64,000 nt of DNA from Nilaparvata lugens (GCF_014356525.2 NC_052511.1:8402500-8466499); one strand, 5' to 3'. Shown: positions 1-12,402, numbered from the stretch's first letter. Numbers and translations are program-made. Notes: generated from the sequence alone by a model not told the origin.

Positions 1-473
1 TCAATTGTATTGTCACTGTGAATCAGAAAATAAATAGTTACTCACTCAAAAGATAAAAACTGTTTACACAACATAGAGTGTTAACTCGCTGTTTATTTTG
101 CTTTTATCAAAATAATATGGAAATCAACATATGCAAATGTTTAACCTAGGTCTATTTCTGAAAGGAATTGAAGCTCCTATGAACACCACCAATACAACTT
201 CTCTAGGAAGTGTTTTGTACAATTTTTTATTTAGATGAAAATTATTGATTGGGGCACTAAAATTTTCCAAGTTTGAAAAGTTGTTGAAGCGTCAAAACCT
301 AATGAGTTGATAAGAGCATAGCATCATGCAAGCGATGTGACCCTGTTATCAGCTCTGGTATCTCAAGACAGTGCTCCGTCTCACTTTTGCTGTGACTGCG
401 TCAAGAGCTGGTGTGTTCTACCGCGTGTGTCTTCTCCATATACGGCCGCGAATTTATTTGTTCAAAATTCAAC

Positions 474-500
474 ATGTCCCGTGCTGCAGTTAAGAAAAAT
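474..500 (+). CDS. Possible 9-codon first coding exon (MSRAAVKKN)
   Basis: An ATG opens MSRAAVKKN and is followed directly by a consensus donor, GTGAGT, at 501. The preceding 100 bases (about 360-470) are GC-richer than their surroundings, as expected for a promoter or 5' UTR. The exon ends in phase 0. The first Pyk coding exon at 7,121 ends in the same phase and Pyk exon 2 at 11,867 starts in it, so this could be an alternative Pyk N-terminus. It could equally be the start of an unrelated gene, or chance. I recognise no protein family from nine residues. Confidence 0.25.
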
Positions 501-667
501 GTGAGTTTTGAGTTATATTCATTAAATTTATGAATGGATTTCAGGCTACTTTGTAAGTGTCTTGGATTATTTTTTTGTGCTTGGGTTAGATGGCTACAAA
601 ACTAGAATTGGACCTTCTATAGCCTTCAACCTTCCACTTTTACTGCAATAGTTAGGCCTACTATTTT

Positions 668-857
668 ATAATAAGAAAGCAAAGATATTGTCAAATTCCA
701 CTAAAAATTTATTAAAAACTTTAAAACAGAACCATGGCTTCACGTACCATTCCTCAGTACAGCTGATGATGCGTTAACTACGTGAAACCATGGTTCTGTT
801 TTAAAGTTTTTAATAAATTTTTAGTGAAATTTGACAATATCTTTGTTTTCTTATTAT
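668..857. repeat. Foldback palindrome, 79-nt arms
   Basis: Arms 668-746 and 779-857 are near-perfect reverse complements around a 32-nt loop. Short ORFs across it are products of the palindrome. It looks like a small foldback or MITE insertion; no clear target duplication was seen. Confidence 0.8.
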
Positions 858-2975
858 GGAGAGATTTCACAAAATCACCATCAATTCTACTACTATCTTA
901 TAGGTACGGCAGTAGGTACCGCAGTTACCTACAAAATAATAACATCATTATATTACAATATCTTCAATTACGCATCCACTCATCTTCTTGCATTATATCT
1001 GTCTCCTTATATCTTTCAGATATGTTATAGTACTCTATACTATACGGTACTCATTATTTGTCTTGTACTTGAGACTATACTTGTGTTATAAATTCTAGAG
1101 TATTTAAGACTAGATATTGAAAAATTTCTATACAGACTAGTAAGTTGGCATTCGCTGATTGGAATAGGAGATTTGATTCCGCATTGGAATATTCTATTCT
1201 TATAGGCAATGGATTAATATGTAATCAATTATTATGATTAAAATAGGATTGAATTAGCAAATTTTATAATTTTTACATGAATCACTCCACTTGCAAGCAA
1301 TTTTTCGTTGGAGAACAGATAATGGTTGTTCATTCATGAAAATAATTAATAGGCCTTTCGTACAATAATAGGGAACAAGAAACAGACAGAGTTCGAAACT
1401 TATTATTGTTATAAAAACTAGTGAGGAATTGATCAAAAAATAATATTAGCTCTCTATTAGAGTAGATCTAATAAATTAATTTATATTCTAATAAATCATC
1501 CTATCAGCTAATTAGATACTGTTTTTCATCAGCACTCCCTTTTCAGGCGATGAAAATCTTAAACTTGGTGTCACAATATTACTTTAGTCTTTATATGTTC
1601 CTTTCTGCAAAGAATACTAAACTTATTGAAATATGGGTGTATTCCTAGTAGACAGTTATTTTATGACGATTCCAGATAGTTGTATTGCATTTTACATGCC
1701 CTAGGTCATAGCTAATATTTGTATAGACTTGTCATAAACTCTTCACTTTCTTATCATTTAACATTCATGATTGTTACCGTACCATGAAAAATGTGTTGAT
1801 AGATAAACACCGTACCGGTAATAATTAATAGGAAACATTCAAATAAAATTATAACGAGAACAGTTCAGAAATTAATACTATTTATATTTTAAACAAGCAG
1901 AGAAAATTCTTCCAGCACTGGAATAGACAACTTGATTTTTAAAAATAAAATTCACAATATACAAAGGATAATTATGGGGTTTATATTATATAAAATGCAT
2001 ACTAGTACATCATAATAGAATACATCACAATAACTGTTTATAACGTATTCAAATTTAATTGACCTTGACTCATTGAAGTTCTTTATTGCAAAATATTAAA
2101 CATTCTTTTATCTCAAATGATAAACTAATAACCTTGACTCGAGATGCAGGGAATGAAACCGATAATTGAACGCTCATCAAAATTAATTATTGTAGACAAG
2201 ATTTCTGATTTATTGAATGAAATATTTCAATGAAAATCTTGTAATTGTAGAAATATGTTGACAAAGGGCTAGGTCTCAAGCCAGAACATAATTGACTACC
2301 TACATACCTTTATAGGTGTAGTACCGTAGACTAATAAACTATTGATACTGTCTTGCAATATTTTATTTATAGGTCTGATTAATAATAGTAGATATTCTTA
2401 ATATATGAAATATGAATTTTAGTTAAGGTATAGTACTCTACTCTCATCTTGTAAGAAGTCTAAAAATGAACTCAACCCGTAACGCTTAAATCTGCAATTT
2501 CCCCAATTATCAAGGAGTTAGTTATCAGCTAATATATTATTTTGTTTTAGTCGTAGTTTATTTTATTAAACGATGAGAGTGAATTAGAAAGTCTCTCGTG
2601 CACACAAAAATAATAGGTACCATAACTATTAATCTCAATTAGGCCTTAGCTAAAAATCAATGAATGAACAAATTAGCGTTCATTTGAAATTACCGGGCTT
2701 GATTGAATTTGAAATAATGCAGAACTAAAAATACAGTGACTGTTATTCAATCAATTTAATACTGAATGATTTAAGTCCTACTATTTAGCTGAAAATATAT
2801 TTAAATAATAATTGTTAATGATTCATTATTATTATTGCTTGGATTTATTTTGTTATATTATTTTGAAAATATTATGTAGGATATTTATTTTACACATGTT
2901 ATCTCAAACATATGGAAAATGGTGTTGAATAATGTTGGTTTTCTTAGTGTCAGGAGCTTTTCAATTTTTGGCGCT
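858..2975. other. AT-rich stretch without recognised features
   Basis: Low-complexity AT-rich sequence with frequent stops in all frames. I see no exon-like GC rise, recognised repeat or RNA gene. Confidence 0.5.
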
Positions 2976-3004
2976 TCGGCAGTCAGTTTGTTAAATGTTA
3001 ACTT
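2950..3004 (+). promoter_or_regulatory. Possible promoter of the 3,005 ORF
   Basis: An E2F-like TTTTGGCGC (about 2,966-2,974) is followed by an arthropod initiator match, TCAGTT (about 2,982), roughly 20 bases before the ATG at 3,005. There is no TATA box. The inference rests on two short motifs. Confidence 0.25.
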
Positions 3005-3208
3005 ATGTTTAGAATACGCCCACTTCCAAAAAATTGCAAAACAATATTAGTTGGTTTTAAAGGTTTAAGTTTAAATAAAAATGACAAAATTCATTTAAAA
3101 AGTGGAAGAAAATTGCTAAACTGCTCTTTGATTATGAATGCTTTGAAAAAGACCGTCTCAGATATTTCTATAGATGTAGACCACATTTCAACAGCATCTA
3201 CTATTCAG
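3005..3208 (+). CDS. Possible first exon of an unrecognised gene (68 codons)
   Basis: An open frame starts with ATG and reads MFRIRPLPKNCKTILVG onward, rich in Lys and Asn, ending ...HISTASTIQ at a possible donor, CAG|GTAAAA (3,209). Without splicing the frame stops two codons later, giving a 70-residue protein. An in-frame TAA just upstream means translation would start here. A TCAGTT initiator match lies about 20 bases upstream. I do not recognise the family, and no downstream exon matches its phase; the nearest open candidate (4,572-4,638) needs a different phase. It may be a real small gene or an AT-rich chance ORF. Confidence 0.3.
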
Positions 3209-3217
3209 GTAAAATAA

Positions 3218-4929
3218 ATAAATTATTGAGTATAAATTATTTTGAACAGAATTAATTTATGAATTATTTTGCTAAACCTTAAAAGGACTTTGCGTTTGGC
3301 AAACCTGAATCCTGAATATTGTATAGCCAAGTTGAAGGTTAGGTTGTTAACCTATGTTTTGGTTATTTTATTGCACAAGTGTTTGATCATTTTAGACTGG
3401 TTATTACCATTTTATTTTTGAGTTTTTTTAATTCACAAGTCAATTTCTGCATCTGCTTTTTACTAGAAAGTTAGTACAGCTTTATTGTTATTTTCCGGTA
3501 CCGTACTTTCAGTTTTCTATCATCTTCATCACTCTGGCCTTCAACCGTATAACCTGTTGATTGATTCAATACATTTTTTAACCTTTCTTTGACATTTCGT
3601 CCTTGTCAATCCAGCATAGTACAAAACTATTTTTTAGTGATTCCAATTTTTGTTCTGCATACTGACTAGTGAATTTTTAAAAGGTAAATAGTGTAACTTC
3701 TTTATTGTCTTTCAGTAGCCTAATACTTCAAAAAGTATAGGCCTAACCTATTATTTTTTTGGCAAACATTCCAATTGTAGGCTACCGTATAGTTTTTATT
3801 GCAATTTTGCCATCACATGTGTTTTGATAAACTGAATATCATCTCTTGCCAATCGAATTTGGCTATCTCAACTTCCTAACGTCGCATGCAATGTCAATTT
3901 ATTACGGTATAGTCTAATGTAAAATTGCTTGAATTTTGTTAACTTTCAAGTTATTTACAGATTGGTGTGTTATTAGTTAGAATAGTCTATCATTTCGATT
4001 TTAACATGTTTTGGCATTACAGTAATTTGAAAATGTGTATCTTGTGGGCTTTAATATCATTCTTGTAAGAATAAACTGAAACAAGCAGGCTAAATTTAAA
4101 AATTTTAATTTGTTGTAAGTTTTTAGTGAAACTAAATGAACAACCAACTTTGATTCTAAAAACATTTAGGCTATAGCTAAAAATCAAATTATATGTCAAA
4201 ATATACCTCAAGACCTGAGATAGACTGAGATTTCAACACTATTGTTTTCAAACTTAGGGCTAGACCATATTAGGCATTTCTATAGGCGTTATAAGAGTCG
4301 GCAGGGCAGGAAGCTCTCCGATTTGGTTTGCGCCTAATATAGTCTTGTCCTTCGTTAGGCTACTACCTATATTTTTGTTTGGTGGTATGATATGTATGAT
4401 CTGTATTGATATGATACAGGCTGCATAATATGTACCGTAATGAATCTATTTAATAATCACTCATATTTATTTGAATTTCAACTCCATAGTTTTATCAATT
4501 ATTGGTTTTTCATGCACATTTCTATTTTTTTAGTCGTCCATGAATAAGTAACTTATATGACATTTTTATAGTCTAACTACTAATGATTCCGTTGACAAAA
4601 CAACTGAAAAAGCTTATTTCCTATGGCTTTTCTATCAGGTAACTTTCATTCTTAATCATTATAAATTTTGTTCAAATGCAGACCATATGCTTTATGTTCT
4701 AATACGGCTTTTAAACGGGTGATATAGAATATAAGGTCTGTCAGTACTTTCTATGTTCATGTTCACTAATCCACTCTTCTTAAGATTATGAATTACAATT
4801 ATTTCATAAGAATGAATTATTTTGTTCACATACCTAACATTCAAGAGACCAATCAAATTTTCCCTTTTTTAAGTTAATCTGAAACGTCAAATTTACAGTT
4901 TCAATTTATGTACAGTAGGTTATATTCTT
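3218..4929. other. AT-rich stretch with one short inverted repeat
   Basis: Nothing coding is recognised. About 4,258-4,347 is a roughly 90-bp inverted repeat (CTAGACCATATTAGGC against GCCTAATATAGTCTTG), probably a tiny MITE. The rest is unremarkable. Confidence 0.45.
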
Positions 4930-5113
4930 AAGCTGAGTTTACACCAACGTTATTAACAAAATGTTAATAACTTAATCCTTATAGATACTATTAGATTAAA
5001 CATAATTTATCATACACCATCATGTGTTTGGCAAGCTCCGTTCAATCTAATAGAATCTATAAGGATTAAGCTATTAACATTTTGTTAATAACTTTGGTGT
5101 AAACGCGGCTTTA
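4930..5113. mobile_element. MITE-like inverted repeat, about 184 bp
   Basis: Long terminal inverted repeats of about 70 nt face each other. The outer ends read AGCTGAGTTTACACCAACG on the left and the complement of GGTGTAAACGCGGCT on the right. The interior is short and non-coding, typical of a non-autonomous DNA transposon. Confidence 0.7.
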
Positions 5114-5217
5114 TAGTTTGTTATCATTGAGTAGCTAAAAATGAGTTCTAAAAAAATTTAAAAATCAATACATTGTTCCAAAAATCAACAATATTAGTAT
5201 TTTCATATATCTCACCA

Positions 5218-5290
5218 TCGTAGCTCACGCACAAGCCCCGGGTTTATGTGGGCATCATCCTCAGCAGAAAAAACCTCCATAATCACAGTA
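5218..5290. repeat. Dispersed repeat fragment (CACGCACAAGCC...TTTATGTGGG)
   Basis: The core with CACGCACAAGCC and GTTTATGTGGG recurs at about 53,155-53,190, and in weaker form at about 13,928-13,950. It is a fragment of an unidentified repeat family. Confidence 0.4.
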
Positions 5291-5905
5291 AAGATCACTC
5301 CGTACGACATGTTTTAAGAATACTCGTCTCCTCCACACCTGCTCAATTATTGACATAATTTTTAAAGAAAATGTTTCACCAAATTTTGTAACAACGTATC
5401 TTTGTTGCACTTCTCATAGAAAATAAGACTGCATAGAATTTAATCAAACGTAGCCACTCATGATGAAATGACTAATGCCAAAGATTATTATCAACTAGGA
5501 TGTCACTGTTACAAAATTCATGTACAGTTCAAGATAAGAATCATCTCAAGTATTTATTTTCCTTGTCTTTAGATTCAGATATTCGTGTGAGTTTGCACGC
5601 ACACCAGTTTCGTTATAGATTATTTGAGCTGATTCAAAATATATAATACAGTTAATTCAACAACTCTATAATATATTATGATATATCTAATCTGTGATAG
5701 GTTGATTGGAAAAATGTTTCATTCATCCATTGAAAATAGTATTCTGTATTGAAATACCAATACCTAATACTCTTACTGTAAACAATTCACTGCAATCTTA
5801 TATCTTGAGGATTTAAATATAAGAATATTATCTACTTCTCCTAAAATACATAATTCAAACAACTTATACAAAAAAAAACACTTCACTTGAATGAGCTACT
5901 TTTTA

Positions 5906-6100
5906 TAAATAGATAAAAACAATATAAAAACCTTGTAGTACCCTTTATTATTTAAAATATTACAATGACTAGTTTCGACCATTAGGTCATTTTCAAGTTG
6001 AAAGTGCTAACGTGCTAAAGTTCGACCTAAGTCGAACTAGTTGTTGTAATATTTTTAATAATAAAGGGTACTTCAAGTTTCCATATTGTTTTTATTAATT
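5906..6100. repeat. Foldback element with ACTAGTTTCGACC core
   Basis: Arms of about 77 nt (5,906-5,983 and 6,025-6,100) are inverted copies. The inner ends carry ACTAGTTTCGACC. The design matches the foldbacks at 11,388 and 14,662: long arms, a small loop, and a phrase of the 'fcggttt/attttcaa' kind near the centre. No target duplication was identified. Confidence 0.7.
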
Positions 6101-6357
6101 TACTTATACAAATAAATAAGTACCTAGCTAGCCAATAACTAATGATGGATATGAAGAGTCATAACTCCATTCTGTTATCGCTGCAATTTCTATTCAGAAT
6201 TTAGTCTCATCCTCTATCTCATTACACAAAAGTAATTGTTTTTTGTGGATATGATCAGAAAAATATAAATCGCTCATTCATCTAAAAATTGAAATTTTCC
6301 AATCGAATTTCTATAGTTATACCAGTATAACATAGTTGGATAAACCCACCGATCAAT

Positions 6358-6545
6358 ATTATTCAAGTGAAATAATTTTATTATTAAACGAAATTCCAAA
6401 TTAAATGCTGTAATTCACCCCGAAGACTTCTGCTACTGCAAATATTGACAACAGGGTAAACAGCTAGATGGAAATTCTATGAGTGCTACTATTCAAAAAT
6501 CATTTGTCAGCACGGGAATTATTCAAAAGTTTTCAATGATTTTAC
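6358..6545. repeat. Half copy of the CACCCCGAAGACTTCT palindrome family
   Basis: This matches one arm of the palindromes at 34,612-35,048 and 54,295-54,595, sharing CACCCCGAAGACTTCTGCTA and AACAGCTAGATGGAAATT. The opposite arm is absent, so this is a deleted or half element. Confidence 0.6.
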
Positions 6546-6839
6546 CATTGTTCTAAAATACATGATACAGTAACTACTATAATCTATAAAAAAAATGCAC
6601 ATTACCTCAGAGAGCAAGTTGAAAATATTCATGAGAATAGAAAATTTTATTTTCCAGGTTAATATCCATCTAAAAATAATTAAAAAGTAATTTCATTTAA
6701 AACAAAACCATACAAACTCTAAAACAGAATTACCTGTGTTTTTGTAGTTATATAAGATTTTACCTTACATTGGGAAGGATTTCTGGAGGAAACTGATTGG
6801 AGGAGGGTTATTGGTGGAAAACTCTTACTGGGTATGAGG

Positions 6840-7023
6840 TGGTAGACCTCAACTGCGCGTGTGTTAAGTGTAAGAGAGAAAGAGTAGATTGGATTGTGCG
6901 TGAGTGTGAGAGAGGGAATGTATTGTGCGTGTGTGATCGCTAGAGCTAGGTTATTTTTGAATCGAGAGGTGAAGAGGCCTTACTGCCAGCATTATAAAAT
7001 AAGCTGGCACTTTCCCCAATGCT
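6840..7023 (+). promoter_or_regulatory. Pyk: Pyk promoter region with TATA box
   Basis: TATAAAAT lies at 6,993-7,000. An initiator-like CTAGTTG about 31 bases downstream would put the start of transcription near 7,024 and give a 5' UTR of about 97 nt before the ATG at 7,121. Upstream (6,840-6,960) is a GA/GT-rich stretch with AGAGAGAAAGAG and repeated GTGCGTGTGT tracts, of the kind bound by GAGA-type factors in insects. The motifs are visible; their use is inferred. Confidence 0.55.
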
Positions 7024-7120
7024 AGTTGTGTGTTTGTTGAACGCGCTCAAGGATTGTTTGAAAAGTTGCCCTTCACCTCTAAGGACTACTAAGCATTTGC
7101 AGTTTGTTCACAGGAGAAAA

Positions 7121-7159
7121 ATGGTGTGGCCTTCACAACACGATATTCCACCCCAGGAG
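7121..7159 (+). CDS. Pyk: Pyruvate kinase exon 1 (start codon exon)
   Basis: Encodes MVWPSQHDIPPQE and ends in phase 0 at CAGGAG|GTATGA. The ATG has a good context (A at -3, G at +4) and sits about 97 nt downstream of a well-placed TATA/initiator pair. A short, poorly conserved N-terminal tail before the conserved domain is normal for insect pyruvate kinases. It joins in frame to exon 2, whose own first codon is also ATG, so a second start there cannot be excluded. The enzyme is the cytosolic last step of glycolysis, turning phosphoenolpyruvate and ADP into pyruvate and ATP. Confidence 0.75.
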
Positions 7160-8520
7160 GTATGAAACCTTTTAGGAGTGTCTGCTTGAAAACGATGCAC
7201 TTTTTTAGTTTGCTTAGTTTGACCGGTGTGGAAATTTTCGGTTTATCGCTTATCTGTCTAATCACAAATCAGTTTCTTTAATTATTGCTTCAAAACACGA
7301 TTTTCCTAAACTCTCAACCTTTCTGTCATCTTCTGTTCTACTAAATCTACTCTACTTATCCTTTCACCTTCTCAGGAATCTTAATATCTACTCCCTCAAT
7401 CTCTCAATCTGACTGGTTAGTCCCAGTAGGAATAAACCTTTTTGGCCTCCAACTTCTTTTATATCTCTCCCTATTTTCATTTGTAGAAATCTCTTTTAAT
7501 GTCGTATTGAACAATTCTCTTAGAATTATGAAACTTGGACAAACTCTGTTAGTCATCTATTTCTTATTACTTTCAGATTAGTGGTAGCAGTTTTTCAATA
7601 GATTCCCTTTGTATTATCTTTTAAATAACCTGTAATCTTAAAACAAATTTATGTATGCATTGATAGATACAATATCATTCTCATTATTATGAATAATTGG
7701 GAAAGGAATAACAAACAAGCTTGAAGCCCAAAACCGTTCCTTTCCCAAATTTGGATAGAAATTGTTCAAAAATAGGTATGTTTATCATAATTTTTGTCCA
7801 ATTTTGAGTCCAAAATATATATAAAAACTAGGAATTTAGATAAGTTGAAAACCAAATTTAACGAAGTTTAGAGAGCTATTTATAATGTAAATTCATCAAC
7901 AGTGGATGTATGAATTTAATTAAAAATTATGTATAAAAAATTTTGTTTTATCTGCTTCAACTGACTCCCTTCAAACCTATCAATTCAAACTACTAATAAA
8001 TATTACTATCACTACTTCTAATAATAAATAATTTGACAGACTATCTCTTAATCATTTTCTAATCCCTAGAAAAATTATGAAGTTGAACTTAATCTTATGT
8101 AATGTATAATAGTACTGTACATATTATATTCAGTTACTATAGTTCATACCACATTCTCATGCACTGCTTGAATCCAAACACCAGTCACGAATTCACGAAG
8201 ACTTCTCTAAAATTTGTCACCTATTTTTTATCGCACCTTTGACGTTATCTTCCAATGTCTTCTTTGCTGCTACTTTTGCACGGCTTTATCTCCATACAGC
8301 TTGAAATTCCATTGAAAAGCATGGAAAGCTGTGTGTTGTAGAAGAATATAGTTGCATTCCAAACTATATTATTAGAATATTTATTGTAGTTTGTATCATC
8401 TCCTTGCATTTATTCAGGGCTCAATAATATTAGAAGAAACAACCTGTCACAATTATTTATCTAGAGTTCTAAGAGCCTTGAGCTAGTTTTTTGATATTTG
8501 AGAAGGAAAACTAGGCATTT
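7160..8520. other. Pyk intron 1, left part: nothing recognised
   Basis: AT-rich intronic DNA with no exon or repeat that I recognise. Confidence 0.5.
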
Positions 8521-9042
8521 TACATGATAATAAACTATCCTCTTATCAAAAAATGGGGCTTTTTGAGGTCTCTTATTATCGAAAGCCTGTAAAATTATCA
8601 GAACCCTATGTTTTCACGCTATTTTTGTTTCGATATATATTGAATTAGGCAAGAAATTTGTTCGCACTTCTATATTTAAATAATTTATGCATAATTGTTG
8701 AAAAATTGGACGAAAAGTCAGTTCAATAGCTTCAGGGCTTCTTAAATTAGAAATTTATGAATTAAATATAATATATTCTTGCCTGATCCTGATTTCCTGA
8801 TCAAATTCATAAATTTCTAATTTAAGGAACCCTGAAGCTATTGAACTGACTTTTCGTTCAATTTTTCAACAATTATGCATAAATTATTGAAATTTAGAGG
8901 TGCGAACACATTTCTTGCCTAATTCAATACATCGGAACAAAAATAACGTGAAAAAAACATAGGGAGCTGATAATTTTTCAAGCTTCTGATAATAAAAGAC
9001 CTCAAAAAGCTCCATTTGATAAGAGGATAGTTTATTATCATG
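8521..9042. repeat. Large foldback palindrome, about 520 bp
   Basis: Arms of about 243 nt (8,521-8,763 and 8,804-9,042) are reverse complements with only scattered mismatches around a 40-nt loop. It is non-coding and lies in Pyk intron 1. It is either a foldback transposon or an inverted duplication. Transcribed, it would form one long hairpin. Confidence 0.85.
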
Positions 9043-9707
9043 AAAATAATAATATTATTTCAGGCAAGAATATTTTGATTTGCATTTTTATATTTCAAAA
9101 ACTAATGCACAATAATGTTAAAAAAGGGTGTCGAAGATTCAGTTTCAAAGGTTCTCTTGTTAATCAATGAGAAATTCATTCATAAGTTGCTATCAATCAA
9201 TCAGTAAAATACCTAACTGGTGAGAGACCAAACTACGTGACTTACTCCATCAGTCACCATCAAATCAATCAATATTCTTATTGTTATCCTTACAATGCAT
9301 AAAAGCATCCTTATTGATTGATAGATTGATAAGCTTTATGACCTCAATTGATTGTATCTTTGCTGGTAAATCCCATGTCTAGTATCCTCTTTACAGTTAT
9401 CACACTTGAAATACATTATTTATATTGAGTACGGTAATAATTATCACTACAGCTAGTCGTCATACTTCATGTCAGTTATGTTATGAATGAGTGTCAGTTA
9501 TGTTATGAATGAACTTATGTTATGAGATACCTTGCTCTACAACAGCATTTACAAGACCGTATTATTCTATAGACATAAGCTACTGTGAATATAGAAGGTA
9601 AATGTAAGTTATATTTTTCTTGCAATATTTCTTTGATTTTTCATATTTTGTGGACCACACATCCTCGTAATTTAAATAATTTATTTTGATCAAACTAGTA
9701 GTTCTGT

Positions 9708-10072
9708 GAACAGTAGACCTCACGCAGTATTCTCATCCACAAGTACCTGATTGAAACTATAGACCTTATGGAAATACAGCAATAGACTGGCTTCTCCACA
9801 CATCTGTGTAATCACTTGTCAGCTTATTTATGATGAATAATTCTATAGTCTGAGTTTTACTCTTTTATTGGCGTATGAAGGAGGCTCCTTTTTCCTTTTA
9901 TATTATCCTTGAAATGCAAAATTTCCAAAAACCTTGTATATACGTCGACGCGCAATTAAAAAAGGAACATACCTGTCAAATTTCATGGAAATCTATTACC
10001 GCGTTTCGCCGTGAATGCGCAACATATAAACATTTAAACATTAAGAGAAATGCCAAACCGTCGACTTGAATC
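9708..10072 (+). mobile_element. Dispersed element A (CTGTGAACAGTAGACCTC...), copy 1
   Basis: A repeat of about 365 bp, present four times in the window (also 16,028, 24,245 and 44,095), all in the same orientation. Copies begin CTGTGAACAGTAGACCTC and share GGCGTATGAAGGAGGCTCC and ACCGCGTTTCGCCG. Copies 2-4 end CACTTCGCTCGGTCAA; this copy is truncated at ATCTTAGACC. The 64-codon ORF inside it is not conserved among copies. Confidence 0.75.
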
Positions 10073-10088
10073 TTAGACCTTAATCTTA

Positions 10089-10303
10089 GACTCAATTACT
10101 GAAATACGAGTAAGTCTCTTTTAGACGTTTTTACGATTATGATTAAGTGATATTAAATCCCGGGTAACAAATTTCCATCTTTTCATAATATCTTACTCAA
10201 TTACTGAAATACGAGGAAGTCTCTTTTAGACGTTTTTACGATTATGATTAAGTGATATTAAATCCCGGGTAACAAATTTACATCTTTTCATAATATCTTA
10301 CTA
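10089..10303 (+). repeat. Two-copy tandem duplication, 105-bp unit
   Basis: The unit CTCAATTACTGAAATACGAG... starts at 10,091 and again at 10,196. The copies differ at only a few positions, so the duplication is recent. Confidence 0.85.
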
Positions 10304-10630
10304 TTCTGTTAGGTGATTCGTTATAGAAACAGAAACAAGTTCAGATCTAGACTGTGTTAATTATTACGTCTTTGTCGTTCAATTTTAAAAAATGGAGTCA
10401 TTATTCAAACTCACAGGTTTCGACTACTCCATGATAATTACTCAGATAATTACTGTTGACCTTGAATAAACGAGTGGGCTGACAGGTGATTTCAAATATT
10501 TTTAAGTGTTATACTACTTTCAAGTGTAAAGTAGGCTTACTGCTGCCTGTAATCTGTTTACAAACACATTTTACTGCATCAATAAATAATCAGAAAAAGT
10601 TATCGAAAAACTGAAAGCTTCAATAGGCTT

Positions 10631-10735
10631 AGGGTAACCGTCCACTTGAACCGATCCGTTCGGCCGTTGGATCGGACGAATCTGCCGCCCGTTAATTCGG
10701 CCGAATATGGTCGTCCATTGGAACCGTTTACGTCA
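10631..10735. repeat. Short GC-rich inverted repeat (MITE-like)
   Basis: ACCGTCCACTTGAACCG at the left is mirrored by CGTCCATTGGAACCG at the right as an imperfect repeat, with palindromic CGGCCG-type cores between. It is an isolated GC-rich island in AT-rich intron. Confidence 0.4.
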
Positions 10736-11387
10736 GTCTAGGTCTAGTTCAGTAGTTGGCTGAACTATTTAATATTGAATAAATATTAATATTCTGTCTT
10801 GATTTTATTTCTCTCAGCCCCAATGAGTATGTTATTAGTTTTCTTTTTTTTCTTTTCATGTTTCATTTTATTGGAAGAAAAATTCATAAAATCCTCTTGA
10901 ACTTGAACTATTTTATTTATTGAAAAATAAATTAAAAAATAAAATAATTGAAAAATAAAATAAATAAATCAATAACGTCTATCTTGATTTTACACTCCAT
11001 ACTCAATAGACCTTTTCAACCTCTTCGTTTCTGCTGTAATGAAAGTTGAAAGTATAAAATGTTATGTATATTTTTTGGGTTATAATTAAACACAAATCTT
11101 CCATATAAAATACTTGTAATGTCTTATGAATCCTTCAATTTCATTCATACTTGTTATAGTTGACAGTAACTTTTATAGTTGATCCTTGATGTAAATTATG
11201 TCCCTCCTTTTTTAATCCGTCAGTCTGTCTCATGTTTGGTGATTGTTTTGTAAAGAAAGTGCATTTTGTTGCTTTTCAATCCACAACCAATATAATTATA
11301 AAGCTGTTATGCTTTTACATTAATTTAATAATTCGCAAAATAGGCTATGCTCTTTTCATTCAAGAGAATGTTTACCTATTGAATGAA

Positions 11388-11722
11388 TAAGACTAAGAAA
11401 ATGTCAAAAACCACAGATTTATTGATACTTAGAAAGACCGGTTTCGGTTATTACACCATTGTCAATCTCTGATGAATGTCTATACGTTTATGCAGTTTAT
11501 CAGAGATTGACAATGGTGTAATAACCGAAACCGGTCTTTCTAAGTATCAATAAATCTGTGGTTTTTGAGAATTTCTTAGTCTTTTTCATATATATAAATG
11601 TCTATACGTTTATGCAGTTTATCAGAGATTGACAATGGTGTAATAACCGAAACCGGTCTTTCTAAGTATCAATAAATCTTTGGTTTTTGACAATTTCTTA
11701 GTCTTTTTCATTCAATATGAAT
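11388..11722. repeat. Foldback element with one arm duplicated
   Basis: The left arm (about 11,388-11,475), with ACCGGTTTCGGTTATTACAC, is mirrored by a right arm at 11,499-11,590. The loop plus right arm is then repeated once more (11,598-11,722), a 122-bp direct duplication. The element is non-coding and lies in Pyk intron 1 just upstream of exon 2. Confidence 0.85.
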
Positions 11723-11866
11723 AATTACCATAATATCAACTTCTCAACTACACAAAAAATGTTCACCTATATCAGTGGATGTATTTGTTATGTAACCCTT
11801 CAATATTCCTCTTCCAAATTTGAATTAATATCTAAAATGTATTAATTTTAATTGTTTGTTAATTAG

Positions 11867-11990
11867 ATGCCAGGAGTGGCTAGGCCTGGAGATATCAGCA
11901 AGAACCACTTGGAGTACATGACTCAGCTTGATGCCACAGGCAATGGTCCCTCCAGGAGGTACAGACTCTCAGGAATCATCTGTACCATGG
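11867..11990 (+). CDS. Pyk: Pyruvate kinase exon 2
   Basis: Follows acceptor TTAATTAG and reads MPGVARPGDISKNHLEYM, then ends ...RYRLSGIICTMG with the donor G|GTAAGA at 11,991 (phase 1). The last residues are the conserved strand that opens the catalytic barrel of pyruvate kinases (usually TxIICTIGPASR). The 'PASR' half of that motif should start the next exon, which I cannot find. The exon joins exon 1 in phase 0. The region before the barrel is the short N-terminal helical arm used in tetramer contacts. Confidence 0.9.
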
Positions 11991-12402
11991 GTAAGAAATC
12001 ACTTTTAATACCACCAAGAAAAGTCCAATTATTGGTATTTTGCTGTTGTTTAAGACTGTCCACAGTCCGGGCGCAGCATATACAATTTTCAAGTAATAAA
12101 TCTTGAATGGTAGCCTATTTGATGTGATCTACAACTGATCTTTTCACCGAAAATGTTTTTAAATTCTTTCACAATTTCGAAATTTATTATTTTTTGTGTA
12201 TGTAATTGAAAACAGTACGATAATAATATTGACTGTAGTTGATAATAGTCATTGTTTGTATTCTCTATTTAAAGCGAAGATACAACAAACTTGAATATTG
12301 TTGTATAATTGTAGTGTAATGAATAGTGTTGTGCGCTGGTCTACCAGAAATGAATAAGTTACCATGCGATCAAAAATTTGTAGTCATACAATTAGGCACT
12401 AC

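Noticed and set aside
4572..4638. Open 22-codon segment (...DKTTEKAYFLWLFYQ) with AG before and GTAACT after
   Set aside because: Its entry phase does not match the 3,005 exon or any other visible exon, and stretches this short are expected by chance.
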